A stretch of 58,098 nt of DNA from Bacillota bacterium (lineage in GTDB: Bacteria; Bacillota; Sulfobacillia; JAJZYS01; JAJYTV01): the NCBI GenBank assembly GCA_021793215.1, contig JAJYTE010000012.1:1-58098 (forward strand), in the 5' to 3' direction. Within the stretch, counting starts at the first letter, position 1, and every line of letters starts with the position of its first letter. The position numbers were made by a program, and so were the translations under genes. The notes under the pieces were generated by a model. That model did not search any database, had not been told where the DNA came from, and saw nothing but the letters and a program-made list of their open reading frames with translations. Of the stretch, positions 17,138 through 26,812 are shown piece after piece.

Positions 17138-18133
17138 TCAGGAAAACCGAAACGGCGGCCGGTAGAGCCCATCCTCGCGCACGATGGCGCTGACGAGGCC
17201 GCCCGGCGTCACGTCGAAGGCCGGATTGTAGGCGGAGGCGCCCTGCGCCGCGAAGCGGCTGCCGAGCGGCGAGAGCACCTCCTCGGGGGATCGCTGCTCG
17301 ATCTCGATCTCGCCCGTCCCGCGCCAGGCCGGATCGCAGCTCGACCGGGGCGCGGCGACGACGAACGGGATGTCATGGTGCCTCGCGAGGACGGCCAGCA
17401 TGTACGTGCCGATCTTGTTCGCCGTCCTGCCGTCCTCTCCGACGCGGTCCGCCCCCACGATCACGAGGTCCACCTCGCCCCGCGCCATGAAGTGGGCGGC
17501 GGCGCCGTCGACGATCACGTGGTACGGCACGCCGGCGTGCCCGAGTTCGTAGGCGGTGAGGCGAGCGCCCTGAAGGCGCGGCCGCGTCTCGTCCGCCAGA
17601 ACGTCCCGAAGGCCGAACTCGCGGTGCGCGGCGATGATCGCCCCGAGCGCCGTGCCGCTGCCTCCCGTTGCGAGGCCGCCCGTGTTGCAGTGCGTCAGCA
17701 CGCGCATCCCCGGGCGGAAGAGCTCGCGGGCGTGGCGGGCGATCGATGCGTCCTCCGCCTGCTGGTCAGCGCGCCGCGCCTCGGCGTGGGCGAGCGCCGC
17801 CGCGTACCACGCGTCGGGCGCGGCGGGCAGAGCCCGCTCCGCCCGCTCCACCTCGTAGCGAAGGTTCACGGCCGTCGGACGCGCCCCGGAGATCTCCCGC
17901 AGGAGTTCCTGGAGCGTTGCCCGCGGATCTTGGGATGATGCGGCCTCCCTGCAGGCGAGCGCGACGGCGTACGCTGCGCAGAGGCCGATCGCGGGCGCGC
18001 CGCGCACCGCCATCTCGGCGATCGCGTCTCGCGCCGCGCGGGCGTCCCTCACCTCGAGGTAACGCACCTCGAAGGGCAGCAGGCGTTGGTCCAGGACCTC
18101 GAGCACGCCCTGCGCGAACCGCATGGCTTCCAT
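17138..18133 (-). CDS. mtnA: S-methyl-5-thioribose-1-phosphate isomerase
   Basis: A 331-residue member of the eIF2B-like aldose-ketose isomerases. It converts 5-methylthioribose-1-phosphate to methylthioribulose-1-phosphate in the methionine salvage pathway. Key motifs are [18 protein letters not shown], the catalytic Cys in [18 protein letters not shown], and the catalytic Asp in [21 protein letters not shown]. The ATG lies 7 nt after AAGGAGGT. It is the first gene after a serine-type T-box, followed by serS. No other salvage gene is nearby, so its presence under serine control is odd. Confidence 0.93.
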   Translation of the reverse strand: MEAMRFAQGVLEVLDQRLLPFEVRYLEVRDARAARDAIAEMAVRGAPAIGLCAAYAVALACREAASSQDPRATLQELLREISGARPTAVNLRYEVERAERALPAAPDAWYAAALAHAEARRADQQAEDASIARHARELFRPGMRVLTHCNTGGLATGGSGTALGAIIAAHREFGLRDVLADETRPRLQGARLTAYELGHAGVPYHVIVDGAAAHFMARGEVDLVIVGADRVGEDGRTANKIGTYMLAVLARHHDIPFVVAAPRSSCDPAWRGTGEIEIEQRSPEEVLSPLGSRFAAQGASAYNPAFDVTPGGLVSAIVREDGLYRPPFRFS

Positions 18134-18149
18134 CCCCGGTACCTCCTTG

Positions 18150-18379
18150 GGGCAGCAAACGCAAACGACCGTCGCTGAGGGGCGAACGGTCGCGGTGCCA
18201 CCCTCTTCCCGCGCCCCGCGGCGCGGCTCTCGGCGCGCTATCGGGCGCCACTCGTCCGGCTCGTCACCGGCCGCTCCGGGGCGGAAGCCGTTCGCCAGCT
18301 GCACCGGCTCGCACCGCCCGCCGGCTCTCTTCGCAGCGTCGCGAGACCTTCCCCATCGTCGCACTGGATCCTTGCATGT
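18150..18379 (-). promoter_or_regulatory. T-box riboswitch, probably serine-specific, before mtnA-serS
   Basis: On the minus strand the T-box core AGGGTGGCACCGCG is at 18204-18191. It overlaps a terminator stem (CGACCGT / ACGGTCG, then TTTGCGTTT) spanning 18192-18157. Stem I contains AGAGAGCCGG and GGTGCGAGCCGG elements. A candidate specifier TCC (Ser) at 18285-18283 is followed by G and by CCCC, which can pair with GGGG at 18354-18351. TGGC in the core fits tRNAs with discriminator G, which both tRNA-Ser genes in this window have. Serine is therefore the best reading. Confidence 0.88.
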
Positions 18380-18385
18380 GCTCGG

Positions 18386-18414
18386 ATTGTAGCAGTGCAC
18401 CGCCGTGGGCGCAA
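18386..18414 (-). promoter_or_regulatory. Promoter of the mtnA-serS T-box leader
   Basis: On the minus strand TTGCGC, a 17-nt spacer and TACAAT. It is placed between the pdxT stop and the leader. Confidence 0.65.
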
Positions 18415-18425
18415 GGCGCCGCAGC

Positions 18426-19010
18426 TCAGGCGCCCTTGCCCACGACCTGCTCGAGGAAGTAGCGGTGCACGCGGTCATCGTCCGTCAGTTCCGGGTGGAA
18501 TGCTCCAGCGAGCATCCTCCCCTGCCGGCAGAGCACGATCTTGTCGTCGACCTTGCCCAGCACCTCGACCTCCCGACCCGCGGAGACGACGTACGGAGCG
18601 CGGATGAATACGGCGTGAAGCGGCCGGGGCGAGACCGCCGGGGCGACGATCTCCTCCTCGAAGCTCTCGCGCTGGCGGCCGAAGGCGTTGCGGCGGACCG
18701 CGATTTCCATCAGCCCGAGGCGCGGCTGGTCGCTCCCCTCGATCTCCTTCGCCATCAGGATCATGCCTGCGCAGGTGCCGAACACCGGCAGATCCCCCTG
18801 CCGCAGGATCTCAGAGATGCCGTACTCCTCGAGCAGCATGCCGATCGTCGTCGATTCTCCACCCGGCAGCACCAGGCCGTCCAGACCCTCGAGGTCGGCC
18901 CGGCGCCGCACAAGGCTCGCCTTCGCGCCGAGCGCGGTGAGCACGCGCTCGTGCTCGCGCACGGCGCCCTGCACTGCGGCGATTCCTATGCGCGTCACCC
19001 TACCAGCCAC
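18426..19010 (-). CDS. pdxT: Pyridoxal 5'-phosphate synthase glutaminase subunit
   Basis: A 194-residue class I glutamine amidotransferase that supplies ammonia to PdxS. The N-terminus has the motif [21 protein letters not shown] follows; the catalytic Cys is in FGTCAGMIL; the His-Glu pair is in [15 protein letters not shown] at 19010 overlaps the end of pdxS; a GTG at 18998 would start closer to the usual N-terminus. With PdxS it makes vitamin B6 directly from ribose-5-phosphate, glyceraldehyde-3-phosphate and glutamine. Confidence 0.95.
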   Translation of the reverse strand: MAGRVTRIGIAAVQGAVREHERVLTALGAKASLVRRRADLEGLDGLVLPGGESTTIGMLLEEYGISEILRQGDLPVFGTCAGMILMAKEIEGSDQPRLGLMEIAVRRNAFGRQRESFEEEIVAPAVSPRPLHAVFIRAPYVVSAGREVEVLGKVDDKIVLCRQGRMLAGAFHPELTDDDRVHRYFLEQVVGKGA

Positions 19011-19887
19011 GCTCCTGCATCCGGTCCTGCGGCGAGATGCGCGAGATCTCGATGCCGCGCATCGCCTCGCCGAGGCCGGTCGAGACCTCCGCGAGCACCT
19101 CCGGGTCCTGGTAGTGGGTCGTGGCGCGGACGATGGCGGCGGCGGTCGCCTCGGGGTTGGCGGACTTGAAGACGCCCGAGCCGACGAAGATGCCGTCGAT
19201 CCCGAGCTGCATCATCAGCGCGGCGTCTGCCGGCGTCGCGATGCCGCCAGCGGAGAAGTTCACGACCGGCAGGCGGCCGAGGTCGTGCACCTCGCGCACG
19301 AGATCCAGCGGCGCGCCGAGCTCCTTGGCGATCGTCGGGAGTTCATCCTCCGGCGCGGCGACCACGCGCCGGATGTCCGTGTTCACCGTGCGCGCGTGGC
19401 GCACTGCCTCGACCACGTTGCCGGTGCCGGGCTCGCCCTTGGTGCGGATCATCGCGGCTCCCTCCGCGATGCGGCGGAGCGCCTCTCCGAGGTTTCTGGC
19501 GCCGCAGACGAACGGGACGCGGAACTTCGTCTTGTCGATGTGGTACTGCTCGTCCGCCGGGGTGAGCACCTCCGACTCGTCGATGTAGTCGACGCCGAGC
19601 GACTCGAGGATCTGCGCCTCGACGAAATGCCCGATGCGGGCCTTCGCCATGACGGGGATCGTCACGGCGTCCATGATGTCTCTCACGATCTGCGGGTCCG
19701 CCATGCGCGCGACGCCGCCGGCAGCACGGATGTCGGACGGCACCCGCTCGAGGGCCATGACGGCCACCGCGCCGGCGCGCTCGGCGATCACCGCCTCCTC
19801 CGGCTTCGTCACATCCATGATCACCCCGCCCTTGAGCATCTCGGCCAACCCGGCCTTGACGCGGAAGGTGCCCAGTTCGCGCTCCAC
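19000..19887 (-). CDS. pdxS: Pyridoxal 5'-phosphate synthase lyase subunit
   Basis: A 295-residue (beta/alpha)8 barrel, the PLP-forming subunit. [13 protein letters not shown] holds the Asp and first Lys region; [30 protein letters not shown] and [27 protein letters not shown] are highly conserved PdxS blocks, the last carrying the second Lys. [20 protein letters not shown] binds phosphate. The GTG start follows GAGGAGGT. It overlaps pdxT. The neighbourhood with serS recalls the Bacillus dacA-pdxST-serS region. Confidence 0.97.
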   Translation of the reverse strand: MERELGTFRVKAGLAEMLKGGVIMDVTKPEEAVIAERAGAVAVMALERVPSDIRAAGGVARMADPQIVRDIMDAVTIPVMAKARIGHFVEAQILESLGVDYIDESEVLTPADEQYHIDKTKFRVPFVCGARNLGEALRRIAEGAAMIRTKGEPGTGNVVEAVRHARTVNTDIRRVVAAPEDELPTIAKELGAPLDLVREVHDLGRLPVVNFSAGGIATPADAALMMQLGIDGIFVGSGVFKSANPEATAAAIVRATTHYQDPEVLAEVSTGLGEAMRGIEISRISPQDRMQERGW

Positions 19888-20084
19888 TCAGAAGACCTCC
19901 TCGCTTGGACCCAAACCCGCTTCGGCAGCGAAGCGTCGGCATGCGCAAGGCGCCAGCCGGATCGCTGTGATCACGCCCATCGGATCCGCAGGACTTATTC
20001 TAGCATTTGACGGAGACTGCGGTGCATGGATGTGGCAGGCATCGACCGAGGTGGCGGCGTACAACCCTCGCAGGGGGTTTGTCC

Positions 20085-20441
20085 ATGCGAGTGCGCGTCG
20101 TCAACGAGACCCGGGGGGTAGATCTGGCCACTGACGCCGAGGTCGCCAGCTCGTTCGGCGCGCGCCTGCGCGGCCTGCTTGGCCGCGATGACCTGCCGCA
20201 GGGGCATGGTCTCGTCATCCAGCCCTGCTCCAGCGTGCACGGCGTCGGCATGCGCTTCCCCATAGACGTCGTCTTCCTGACCCGGGACGACCGGGTCGCG
20301 CTCGCGATGCGGCTTCGTCGCTACGGTTTCTCGCCGCTCGTGCGCGGTGCGCACCTGGCGATCGAGCTGCCCGAGGGCACGATCGCCGCGACGAGGACCA
20401 CCCGCGGCGACGTCGTTCGCGTCCTGCCGCAAAGTCCATGA
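20085..20441 (+). CDS. DUF192 family protein
   Basis: A 118-residue protein with the DUF192 signature: ARLRGLLGRDDLPQGHGLVIQPCSSVHGVGMRFPIDVVFLTRDDRV. The function of the family is not known. Unlike many relatives it has no signal peptide, so it should be cytoplasmic. AGGGGG precedes the ATG. Its end overlaps the start of the sedolisin-like gene by 4 nt (ATGA), so the two are likely co-translated. Confidence 0.85.
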   Translation: MRVRVVNETRGVDLATDAEVASSFGARLRGLLGRDDLPQGHGLVIQPCSSVHGVGMRFPIDVVFLTRDDRVALAMRLRRYGFSPLVRGAHLAIELPEGTIAATRTTRGDVVRVLPQSP

Positions 20442-22276
20442 AGCGGGTCCTTTGGGTAATGGTCGGCGTCGCCCTGCTGCTGCTGCCCCCCGGCGGCGCG
20501 GCGACGGCGGCCACGGTCACGGCGTACGCCGAGTCGCAGCCTTTCCTTCTGGACGGCCACAGCGTAGCGCCGCCGGGCAACGCGTTCTTCAACGGGCTCA
20601 GCTACGCGCCCGTCACGCTGATCTACGACGGTCACGTCTACATCGCCGTGCGCTACGTCGCCCAGCTCGCCGGCGTGACGATCGGGTGGCAGCCGCGCCT
20701 GTCGATGATCACGCTCGGCGGCGGACGGATGTCCATCCGGTCCAGCCCCGGCGCCCACCCCGACTTCTCCGGCCCCTTCTCCGTGCAGCCGCGCTACCTG
20801 CGCCTCACGGTGAACGGCAGGGAGCGCACGCCCGCCGGGCGTGCGCTGCAGGTCGGCAGCACGCGGCTGCCGGATGCGCTCTACGCGCGCAGCACGTCGT
20901 ACATGCCGGTCTCGCTGCTCGCCGGCGTCCTTGGCCTTCGCACGACCTGGCCGCCGCGCACGCCGTCTTCGGGTGGGTTCGGCGTCAGCATCTCGCTGCC
21001 GGTAGATTCGGTTCTGCCAGGCAGCGTTCTGGGCGTGAGCGCCGAGGTGTCGGGCAGCCGGCCGGGCGACTCGCTCGGCTTCGTCTGGGCGATGCGCGCA
21101 CCCGACGGCAACCTCGCCCCCTTGATGGACGGAATGCGTTCGCCAGGCGAGTCGATCCCGATCGGCGCGAACGCCGAGCGCGGAACGTACATCCTCGAGG
21201 TCACCGCCACGGACGGCAGGACCGGTCAGCGCGCGAGGGCCAGCGTGCACTTCCGCGTCAGCGGCTCGCCGCCGCAGAGCCTCTCGCTGCCGCCGATCGG
21301 CTTCTCGCCGCAGGCGATCGCACGGGCCTACAACATCTACAACACGTGGATTGGCGGCGACTTGGGGCAGGGGCAGGAGATCTTCCTCTACGAGCGGCAG
21401 GGCTTCTCTCTTTCCGACCTCACGACGTTCGACAACGCCTACGGCCTGCCGCCGGCGAACATCTCCGTCAGCCACCCGGGAGGCCCGCCGCTCGGGCCCG
21501 GCCTCGAGGCGACGATGGACGTCGAGTGGGCGCATGCGATCGCGCCGCTGGCGCAGATCCTCGTCGTGGAGGACGTCTCGGGTGGATCGGCCGCGAGCTT
21601 CCCGCAGGACTTCGCGAACTCGCTGCGGGCCGCCGCGTTCGACGGCGCCCAGATCGCGAGCGTCTCCTACGGCGTGCTGCAGGACGCGCAGGACGACCGC
21701 CTGCCGGGCCAGGCGCTGCAGGGCCTTCTGGACGGCGGCATGTCGATCTTCGCCGCCGCAGGCGACAACCTGAACATCTCGGGTCCGCCGCCGATCGAAT
21801 GGCCCGGCGCCGACCCGAGCGTTGTGAGCGTCGGAGGCACCACCCTCTTCGAGCGGAACCCCTCGTCGTTCTTCGAGACGTACTGGAACGACCCCTATAG
21901 CGCCTCGAGCTTCGGCCAGACGATCTTCGCCGCCCCCTACTGGCAGCAGGGCCTGACCGGCGACCCGCTGCGGCAGGTGCCGGACGTCACGTTCGACGGC
22001 AACCAGCAGACCCCCGTCGTGGTCCGCTACCTCGGCGCGTGGTGGACGGCCGGCGGGACGAGCCTCGGAGCGCCCGCCTGGGCGGCCATCTGGGCGCTCG
22101 TGCGCACCGCGTTCCCTACCGTCCCGACAGCGCCGCGCGCCCTCTACGGCGTCGCGCAGTCGCGCTTCGACGAAAGCGCGCTGCGCACGCCGAACCGGCT
22201 CACCTACGATCCCCGCACAGGCATCGGCAGCCCGAACGTCCCGAACCTGATCTCCGCTCTGCGCGCGCTCTACTGA
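20438..22276 (+). CDS. Secreted sedolisin-like (S53) serine-carboxyl protease with N-terminal stalk domain
   Basis: A 612-residue exported protein. Residues 1-24 are a signal peptide. Residues about 30-160 contain 'DGHVYIAVRYVAQLAGVTIGW' and 'YMPVSLLAGVLGLRTTW', typical of the copper amine oxidase N-terminal-like (stalk) domain. A beta-rich linker follows to about 285. The protease domain has the S53 residues: Glu357 and Asp361 in LEATMDVEW, Asp443 in AAGDNLN, and Ser542 in GGTSLGAPAW. Classical sedolisins work at acid pH and have a C-terminal Ca site, which I cannot confirm here. It is translationally coupled to the DUF192 gene. A CotF-type gene follows. Confidence 0.85.
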   Translation: MKRVLWVMVGVALLLLPPGGAATAATVTAYAESQPFLLDGHSVAPPGNAFFNGLSYAPVTLIYDGHVYIAVRYVAQLAGVTIGWQPRLSMITLGGGRMSIRSSPGAHPDFSGPFSVQPRYLRLTVNGRERTPAGRALQVGSTRLPDALYARSTSYMPVSLLAGVLGLRTTWPPRTPSSGGFGVSISLPVDSVLPGSVLGVSAEVSGSRPGDSLGFVWAMRAPDGNLAPLMDGMRSPGESIPIGANAERGTYILEVTATDGRTGQRARASVHFRVSGSPPQSLSLPPIGFSPQAIARAYNIYNTWIGGDLGQGQEIFLYERQGFSLSDLTTFDNAYGLPPANISVSHPGGPPLGPGLEATMDVEWAHAIAPLAQILVVEDVSGGSAASFPQDFANSLRAAAFDGAQIASVSYGVLQDAQDDRLPGQALQGLLDGGMSIFAAAGDNLNISGPPPIEWPGADPSVVSVGGTTLFERNPSSFFETYWNDPYSASSFGQTIFAAPYWQQGLTGDPLRQVPDVTFDGNQQTPVVVRYLGAWWTAGGTSLGAPAWAAIWALVRTAFPTVPTAPRALYGVAQSRFDESALRTPNRLTYDPRTGIGSPNVPNLISALRALY

Positions 22277-22316
22277 CCTTCGCCGTCTCCCATCCAAGTC
22301 GCGCAGAATGTGGCTT

Positions 22317-22325
22317 CATAACGTA
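22317..22325 (+). promoter_or_regulatory. Possible sigma-E/K -10 element before the coat protein gene
   Basis: CATAACGTA fits the CATAnnnTA -10 pattern of mother-cell sporulation promoters. No matching -35 could be confirmed. A perfect hairpin (TGCCTGCC / GGCAGGCA, 22349-22368) lies between it and the ribosome binding site. Confidence 0.3.
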
Positions 22326-22384
22326 CGCGGCGGCGCACACGCTACTTGTGCCTGCCATGGGGCAGGCAGAAGGGGGCTGCCCGT

Positions 22385-23200
22385 TTGATCGGTACCAAAC
22401 TGTCCGTGTCCGAGGCGATGGGGTTGCACGAGGTTCTGCTGGTGTCGGCGACGTCAATCGACAAGCTCTCGTTCTACGTCGACGAGACGCAGGATCGCGA
22501 ACTGGAGTCGATCTTCTCCGCCCACCTCAGATCCTTCGAGCGGACCTACCAAGAGCTCCTGGGCTTCGCCCACGATGGCGAGATGCATGCGACGACGGCG
22601 GGAACAGGCATGATGGGCCGAGGCGCCATCGGCGGCGGCCAGAAGCCGAACCGGCAAACGGTACGGCCGCAGCCGTCTGGCCGAATCGACGATCGCGCCA
22701 TGGTTCTCGACTGCCTGGTGGCCTGCAAGACCATGGCGGTGTCCGCGATCACTGTGGCCACCGAATGCTCGCAGACCACGATCCGCCGCACCCTCGCCGA
22801 TGTGTCCCGGCACCATCTGGAGATGGCCCACGAGCTCTACAAGATCGCGGAGCAGCATGGCTGGTACCCAAGCCTCAAACCCCAGGACTCGCCGGAGGAA
22901 TGGCTGCGCTCGACGCACCTTCCCGTCGCGGCGACCGGTGGCAACGAGGATGCGTCGCACCGGATCGGAACCGCGTACGGCACGCCCAACTACGTCGGAG
23001 CCGCTTCATACGGCCAAGGGGCCTTCAGCGGCGACAGCTACGCCCAGGCGCCGCGCAACTACGGCACGGCGGGCGCCACCCACATGGCTTCGGGTGCCAA
23101 CTGGGGAGCCGCAGGACGCAGCTTCGGGCACGCACCGGAAGGATCCCCCCCGCTGCACTACGGGGAGCCGGAGTCGATCGAGGGAACCCATCGCCGCTGA
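22385..23200 (+). CDS. Spore coat protein, CotF-like
   Basis: A 271-residue protein with a split CotF-type four-helix domain. The first half is LSVSEAMGLHEVLLVSATSIDKLSFYVDETQDRELESIFSAHL; the second is DRAMVLDCLVACKTMAVSAITVATEC...LEMAHELYKIAEQHGWY. The two are separated by a Gly/Gln-rich linker. The C-terminal 70 residues are rich in G, S, A, Y and N, as in coat proteins that assemble in layers. The TTG start at 22385 was chosen because AGAAGGGGG lies 8 nt upstream. The family is expressed in the mother cell during sporulation. Confidence 0.8.
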   Translation: MIGTKLSVSEAMGLHEVLLVSATSIDKLSFYVDETQDRELESIFSAHLRSFERTYQELLGFAHDGEMHATTAGTGMMGRGAIGGGQKPNRQTVRPQPSGRIDDRAMVLDCLVACKTMAVSAITVATECSQTTIRRTLADVSRHHLEMAHELYKIAEQHGWYPSLKPQDSPEEWLRSTHLPVAATGGNEDASHRIGTAYGTPNYVGAASYGQGAFSGDSYAQAPRNYGTAGATHMASGANWGAAGRSFGHAPEGSPPLHYGEPESIEGTHRR

Positions 23201-23215
23201 CGACGGCACGGACGC

Positions 23216-23249
23216 GGAAGGGCCCGAAGCCTGCGCTTCGGGCCCTTCC
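23216..23249. terminator. Strong hairpin between convergent coat protein and gyrA genes
   Basis: A 15-bp perfect stem (GGAAGGGCCCGAAGC with its complement) and a 4-nt loop. Neither side has a clear T tail, but its position between two convergent stops suggests bidirectional termination. Confidence 0.6.
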
Positions 23250-23257
23250 CGCGTGTG

Positions 23258-25720
23258 CTACTCCTCCACGTCGTCCGCGACGTCCTCCAGGAGCTTCTCC
23301 TCCGCCGCAGACACTCGCGCCATCGCCACGAGCTCGTCGTCGTCGCCGAGTCGCATCACGTGGACGCCCTGCGACGCCCTGCCGTAGCGGGGAACGCTGG
23401 AGGCTTCCATCCGGATGATCACGCCCTGCGCCGAGATCAGCATCAGGTGGTCGTCCGGCTCCACGACGCGGACGGCGCTGACGTAGCCGTTGCGGCTGGT
23501 GAGGCTGATCGCGTGTACGCCCTTGCCGCCGCGGCCGATCGCGCGGAACTGCTCGAACGACGTCCGCTTGCCCATGCCGCGGTTCGTGACGATCACGAGG
23601 TCGGCTCCCTCGTGCGCCACGGCCGCGCCGATCACGTAGTTGTCGCGCCCGAGCCGGATGCCGCGCACGCCGCGGGCCCCACGGCCCATCGGCCGCACGT
23701 CCTCCTCCCTGAAGCGCGTCGCCATGCCGTTGCGCGTGACGAGGACGATCTCCTGGGTGCCGGTCGTGTGGTGGACGCCGATCAGCGCGTCGCCGTCGTC
23801 GAGTGAGAGCGCGATCATCCCCGAGGAGCGGATCGAGAGGTACTCGGAGATCGGCGTCTTCTTCACGACGCCCAGGCGGGTCGCCATGAAGAGGTAGCCT
23901 TCGTCCTGCGTGCCGGAGAGGGTGATCGTCGCCGTGATCTGCTCGTCGCTCATCAGGTTGACGAGGTTCACCGCCGCCGTGCCGCGGGCGGTGCGGCCGG
24001 CCTCCGGCACCTCGTGCACCTTGATGCGGTAGACTCGACCGCGGTCCGTGAAGAAGAGCACCCAATGGTGGGTGCGCGTGGTGAAGAGCTTCTCGACGAA
24101 GTCCTCCGCCTTCGTGCCCGTGCCGGTGATGCCGCGCCCGCCGCGCCGCTGGGCGCGGTAGACGTCGACCGGCTGGCGCTTGACGTAGCCGTGGTGCGTC
24201 AGGGTGACGACGCAGGGCTCGTCGGCGATCAGGTCCTCGTCGTCGAGCTCCGCGCTGTCCTGTACGATGCGGCTGCGGCGCTCGTCGGCGAACTTGCGGC
24301 GGATCTCGGAGAGCTCGTGCTTGATCACGCCGAGCAGCATCTCCTCCGACGCCAGGAGCGCGTTCAGGTAGGAGATCTGCTGCTGCAGCTCGTCGTACTC
24401 CGCGTCGATCTTCGCGCGCTCGAGCTGGGTGAGTCGCTGCAGCCGGAGGTCGAGGATCGCCTGGGCCTGCACTTCCGAGAGGCCGAAGTTCTCCATGAGG
24501 CCGGTGCGGGCGCCCTCCGCGTCCTGCGACGCGCGGATCAGCGCGATCACCTCGTCGAGGTGGTCGAGCGCGATGCGCAGCCCCTCGAGGATGTGGGCGC
24601 GCTCCTGCGCCTTTCTGAGCTCGTACCGCGAGCGGCGGGTCACCACCTCGCGCTGGTGCCGCAGGTACACGTCGAGCATGTCACGCAAGCGCAGAAGGCG
24701 CGGCTGGCCGTCGACGAGCGCCAGCATGATCGCGCCGAAGCTCTGCTGCAGCGCGGTGTGCTTGTAGAGCTGGTTCAGCAGCACCTTCGGGTTCTGGTCG
24801 CGGCGCACTTCGATCGCGATGCGCATGCCGGTGCGGTCCGACTCGTCGCGCAGGTCGGTGATGCCGTCGATCTTCTTGTCGCGGACGAGCTCCGCGATCC
24901 GCTCGATCAGGCGCGCCTTGTTCACCTGGTACGGCAGCTCCGTGACGATGATGCGCGAGCGGCCCTGGTGCACCTCGATCTCGGCGACGGCGCGCTGGAT
25001 GACCGCGCCGCGGCCCGTCTCGTACATCGAGCGGATGCCTTGGTGGCCCAGGATCAGGGCGCCTGTCGGGAAGTCGGGTCCCTTGATCAGTTCCATCAGG
25101 TCGCGGTTCGTCGCCTCGGGGTGGTCGATCAGGTGGATGACGCCGTCGATCGTCTCGCCGAGGTTGTGCGGCGGAATGTTCGTCGCCATCCCGACGGCGA
25201 TGCCGGACGAGCCGTTGACCAAGAGATTCGGGTAGCGGGCCGGCAGCACCACCGGCTCCTCGAACTCCTCGGAGAAGTTGGGGCGGAAGTCGACGGTCTC
25301 CTTGTCGAGGTCGCGCAAGAGCTCCTGGGCGAGCCGCGTGAGCCGCACCTCGGTGTAGCGCGAGGCGGCCGGCGGGTCCCCGTCGACCGATCCGAAGTTC
25401 CCGTGGCCATCCACGAGCGGCATGCGCATCGAGAAATCCTGCGCCAGGCGAACCATGGCGTCGTAGACGGCCATGTCGCCGTGCGGGTGGTAGCGCCCGA
25501 GCACGTCGCCGACGACGCGGGCGGACTTCTTATAGGGTTTGTCCGGCGTGTTGCCGGCCTCGTGCATCGCGAACAGGACGCGCCGATGCACTGGTTTCAG
25601 CCCGTCGCGGGCATCCGGCAGCGCGCGCGAAACGATGACGCTCATCGCGTAGTCGATGTAGCTGCGCCGCATCTCGTGCGAGAGGTCTACACCCAGCACA
25701 TTCCCGATGCCCTGCGACAA
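23258..25720 (-). CDS. gyrA: DNA gyrase subunit A
   Basis: An 820-residue type IIA topoisomerase A subunit. The N-terminal [19 protein letters not shown] and [14 protein letters not shown] are the quinolone-pocket helices; the catalytic Tyr is in [10 protein letters not shown]. The C-terminal beta-pinwheel carries the GyrA box as QRRGGRG, so it should introduce negative supercoils. A TTG start at 25720 follows GGTGGAGGG; a much longer open frame upstream overlaps other genes and is not coding. It is about 10 kb from gyrB, with other genes between. Confidence 0.95.
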   Translation of the reverse strand: MSQGIGNVLGVDLSHEMRRSYIDYAMSVIVSRALPDARDGLKPVHRRVLFAMHEAGNTPDKPYKKSARVVGDVLGRYHPHGDMAVYDAMVRLAQDFSMRMPLVDGHGNFGSVDGDPPAASRYTEVRLTRLAQELLRDLDKETVDFRPNFSEEFEEPVVLPARYPNLLVNGSSGIAVGMATNIPPHNLGETIDGVIHLIDHPEATNRDLMELIKGPDFPTGALILGHQGIRSMYETGRGAVIQRAVAEIEVHQGRSRIIVTELPYQVNKARLIERIAELVRDKKIDGITDLRDESDRTGMRIAIEVRRDQNPKVLLNQLYKHTALQQSFGAIMLALVDGQPRLLRLRDMLDVYLRHQREVVTRRSRYELRKAQERAHILEGLRIALDHLDEVIALIRASQDAEGARTGLMENFGLSEVQAQAILDLRLQRLTQLERAKIDAEYDELQQQISYLNALLASEEMLLGVIKHELSEIRRKFADERRSRIVQDSAELDDEDLIADEPCVVTLTHHGYVKRQPVDVYRAQRRGGRGITGTGTKAEDFVEKLFTTRTHHWVLFFTDRGRVYRIKVHEVPEAGRTARGTAAVNLVNLMSDEQITATITLSGTQDEGYLFMATRLGVVKKTPISEYLSIRSSGMIALSLDDGDALIGVHHTTGTQEIVLVTRNGMATRFREEDVRPMGRGARGVRGIRLGRDNYVIGAAVAHEGADLVIVTNRGMGKRTSFEQFRAIGRGGKGVHAISLTSRNGYVSAVRVVEPDDHLMLISAQGVIIRMEASSVPRYGRASQGVHVMRLGDDDELVAMARVSAAEEKLLEDVADDVEE

Positions 25721-25903
25721 TCCGTTCCCTCCACCCGAACATACAAAAACACAGTGGGGACGAGCCCCAGACCGTACATAGCATATCCCGGCGGCGGGGC
25801 GGTGTCCACCCGGCGGAACTGGACGCTCGCCCTGACGGGGCCATAGAATGGCCTCACGGCTTGGCCTCCACCGCGTCGCCACGCGGCCGCTGAAGGGAGA
25901 GGA

Positions 25904-26812
25904 ATGCGCATGCACCCGCACACGCACGAGGAGACCCGCGGCGAGCGCTTCCTGCGCACCGCCTTCCTCCTCTCCCTGATCATCCTGCTCGTGGAGGTCG
26001 CGGGAGGCCTCCTTGCGCACAGCCTCGCGCTCCTGAGCGACGCCGGCCACATGCTCACCGACGTCGTGGCGCTGGGGCTGGCGCAGGTCTCCGCGCGCAT
26101 CGCCCGCCGGCCGCCAGCCGGCCGCTGGAGCTACGGCTTCCACCGCGCAGGAATCCTCGCCGCGCTCTTCAACGCCGCGACGCTGCTCGTCGTCGCGGGC
26201 GCAATCCTCGTCGGGGCCGCCTCGCGCCTTGTGCAGCCTGTCTCGGTCCAAGGCGGGATCATGTTCGCGGCCGCGGCGGTCGGCCTCGTCGGCAACCTCT
26301 TCATCGGCCTCAGGCTCGGGGGCGGCCACCACCACCAGAGCCTCAACGTGCGCAGCGCATGGCTGCACGTGATGTCGGACGCCGCCGCGTCGGGCGCAGT
26401 TCTGCTCGCGGCGCTCGCGATCGCCTGGACGGGCTGGCGCTACGCCGACCCGATCGCGAGCGTCGTCGTCTCGCTGCTGATCCTGCGCGGCGCCTGGTCG
26501 ATCCTGCGAGAGACGGTCGCCATCCTGATGGAGGGCGTGCCGGAGGGCGTGAAGCCCAAGGACCTCCTCGACGCCCTCTCGGGCATCGAGGAAGTCGTCT
26601 CCTGCCACCACCTGCACGTCTGGAGCCTCGGGAGCGGCCAGGTGGCGCTCTCTGCGCATCTCGTGCTGCGCGATGCGCCGCTCGCCACGGTCCAGGGCGT
26701 GATCGAGCGCGCCGCGGCGACCCTGCAGCGCGACTTCGGCATCGACCACTGCACGTTCCAGCCGGAGTCGCTCGGCGAGCCCTGCGCCGACGGCGAGGAG
26801 CCGGGCCTCTAG
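25904..26812 (+). CDS. Cation diffusion facilitator, CzcD/ZitB type
   Basis: A 302-residue metal/proton antiporter with about six membrane helices and a cytoplasmic C-terminal domain. Metal-site motifs are [14 protein letters not shown] (helix II) and [10 protein letters not shown] (helix V). A His-rich loop [10 protein letters not shown] lies between helices IV and V. The C-terminal metal-binding residues are in [12 protein letters not shown]. It should export Zn2+, possibly Cd2+ or Co2+. GGGAGAGG precedes two nearby ATGs (25904, 25910). Its stop overlaps the convergent Mur ligase stop by 4 nt. Confidence 0.92.
   Translation: MRMHPHTHEETRGERFLRTAFLLSLIILLVEVAGGLLAHSLALLSDAGHMLTDVVALGLAQVSARIARRPPAGRWSYGFHRAGILAALFNAATLLVVAGAILVGAASRLVQPVSVQGGIMFAAAAVGLVGNLFIGLRLGGGHHHQSLNVRSAWLHVMSDAAASGAVLLAALAIAWTGWRYADPIASVVVSLLILRGAWSILRETVAILMEGVPEGVKPKDLLDALSGIEEVVSCHHLHVWSLGSGQVALSAHLVLRDAPLATVQGVIERAAATLQRDFGIDHCTFQPESLGEPCADGEEPGL

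Noticed and set aside
18134-18478. Upstream extension of the mtnA frame
   Set aside because: This is the T-box leader; the mtnA ATG has an ideal AAGGAGGT.
20319-22297. A 658-codon minus-strand frame opposite the sedolisin gene
   Set aside because: Antisense shadow with repetitive Arg/Ala/Asp composition; the plus-strand protein has clear domains.
24014-25846. A 610-codon frame on the plus strand opposite gyrA
   Set aside because: Composition is that of a GC-rich antisense shadow; no domain, and gyrA is unambiguous.
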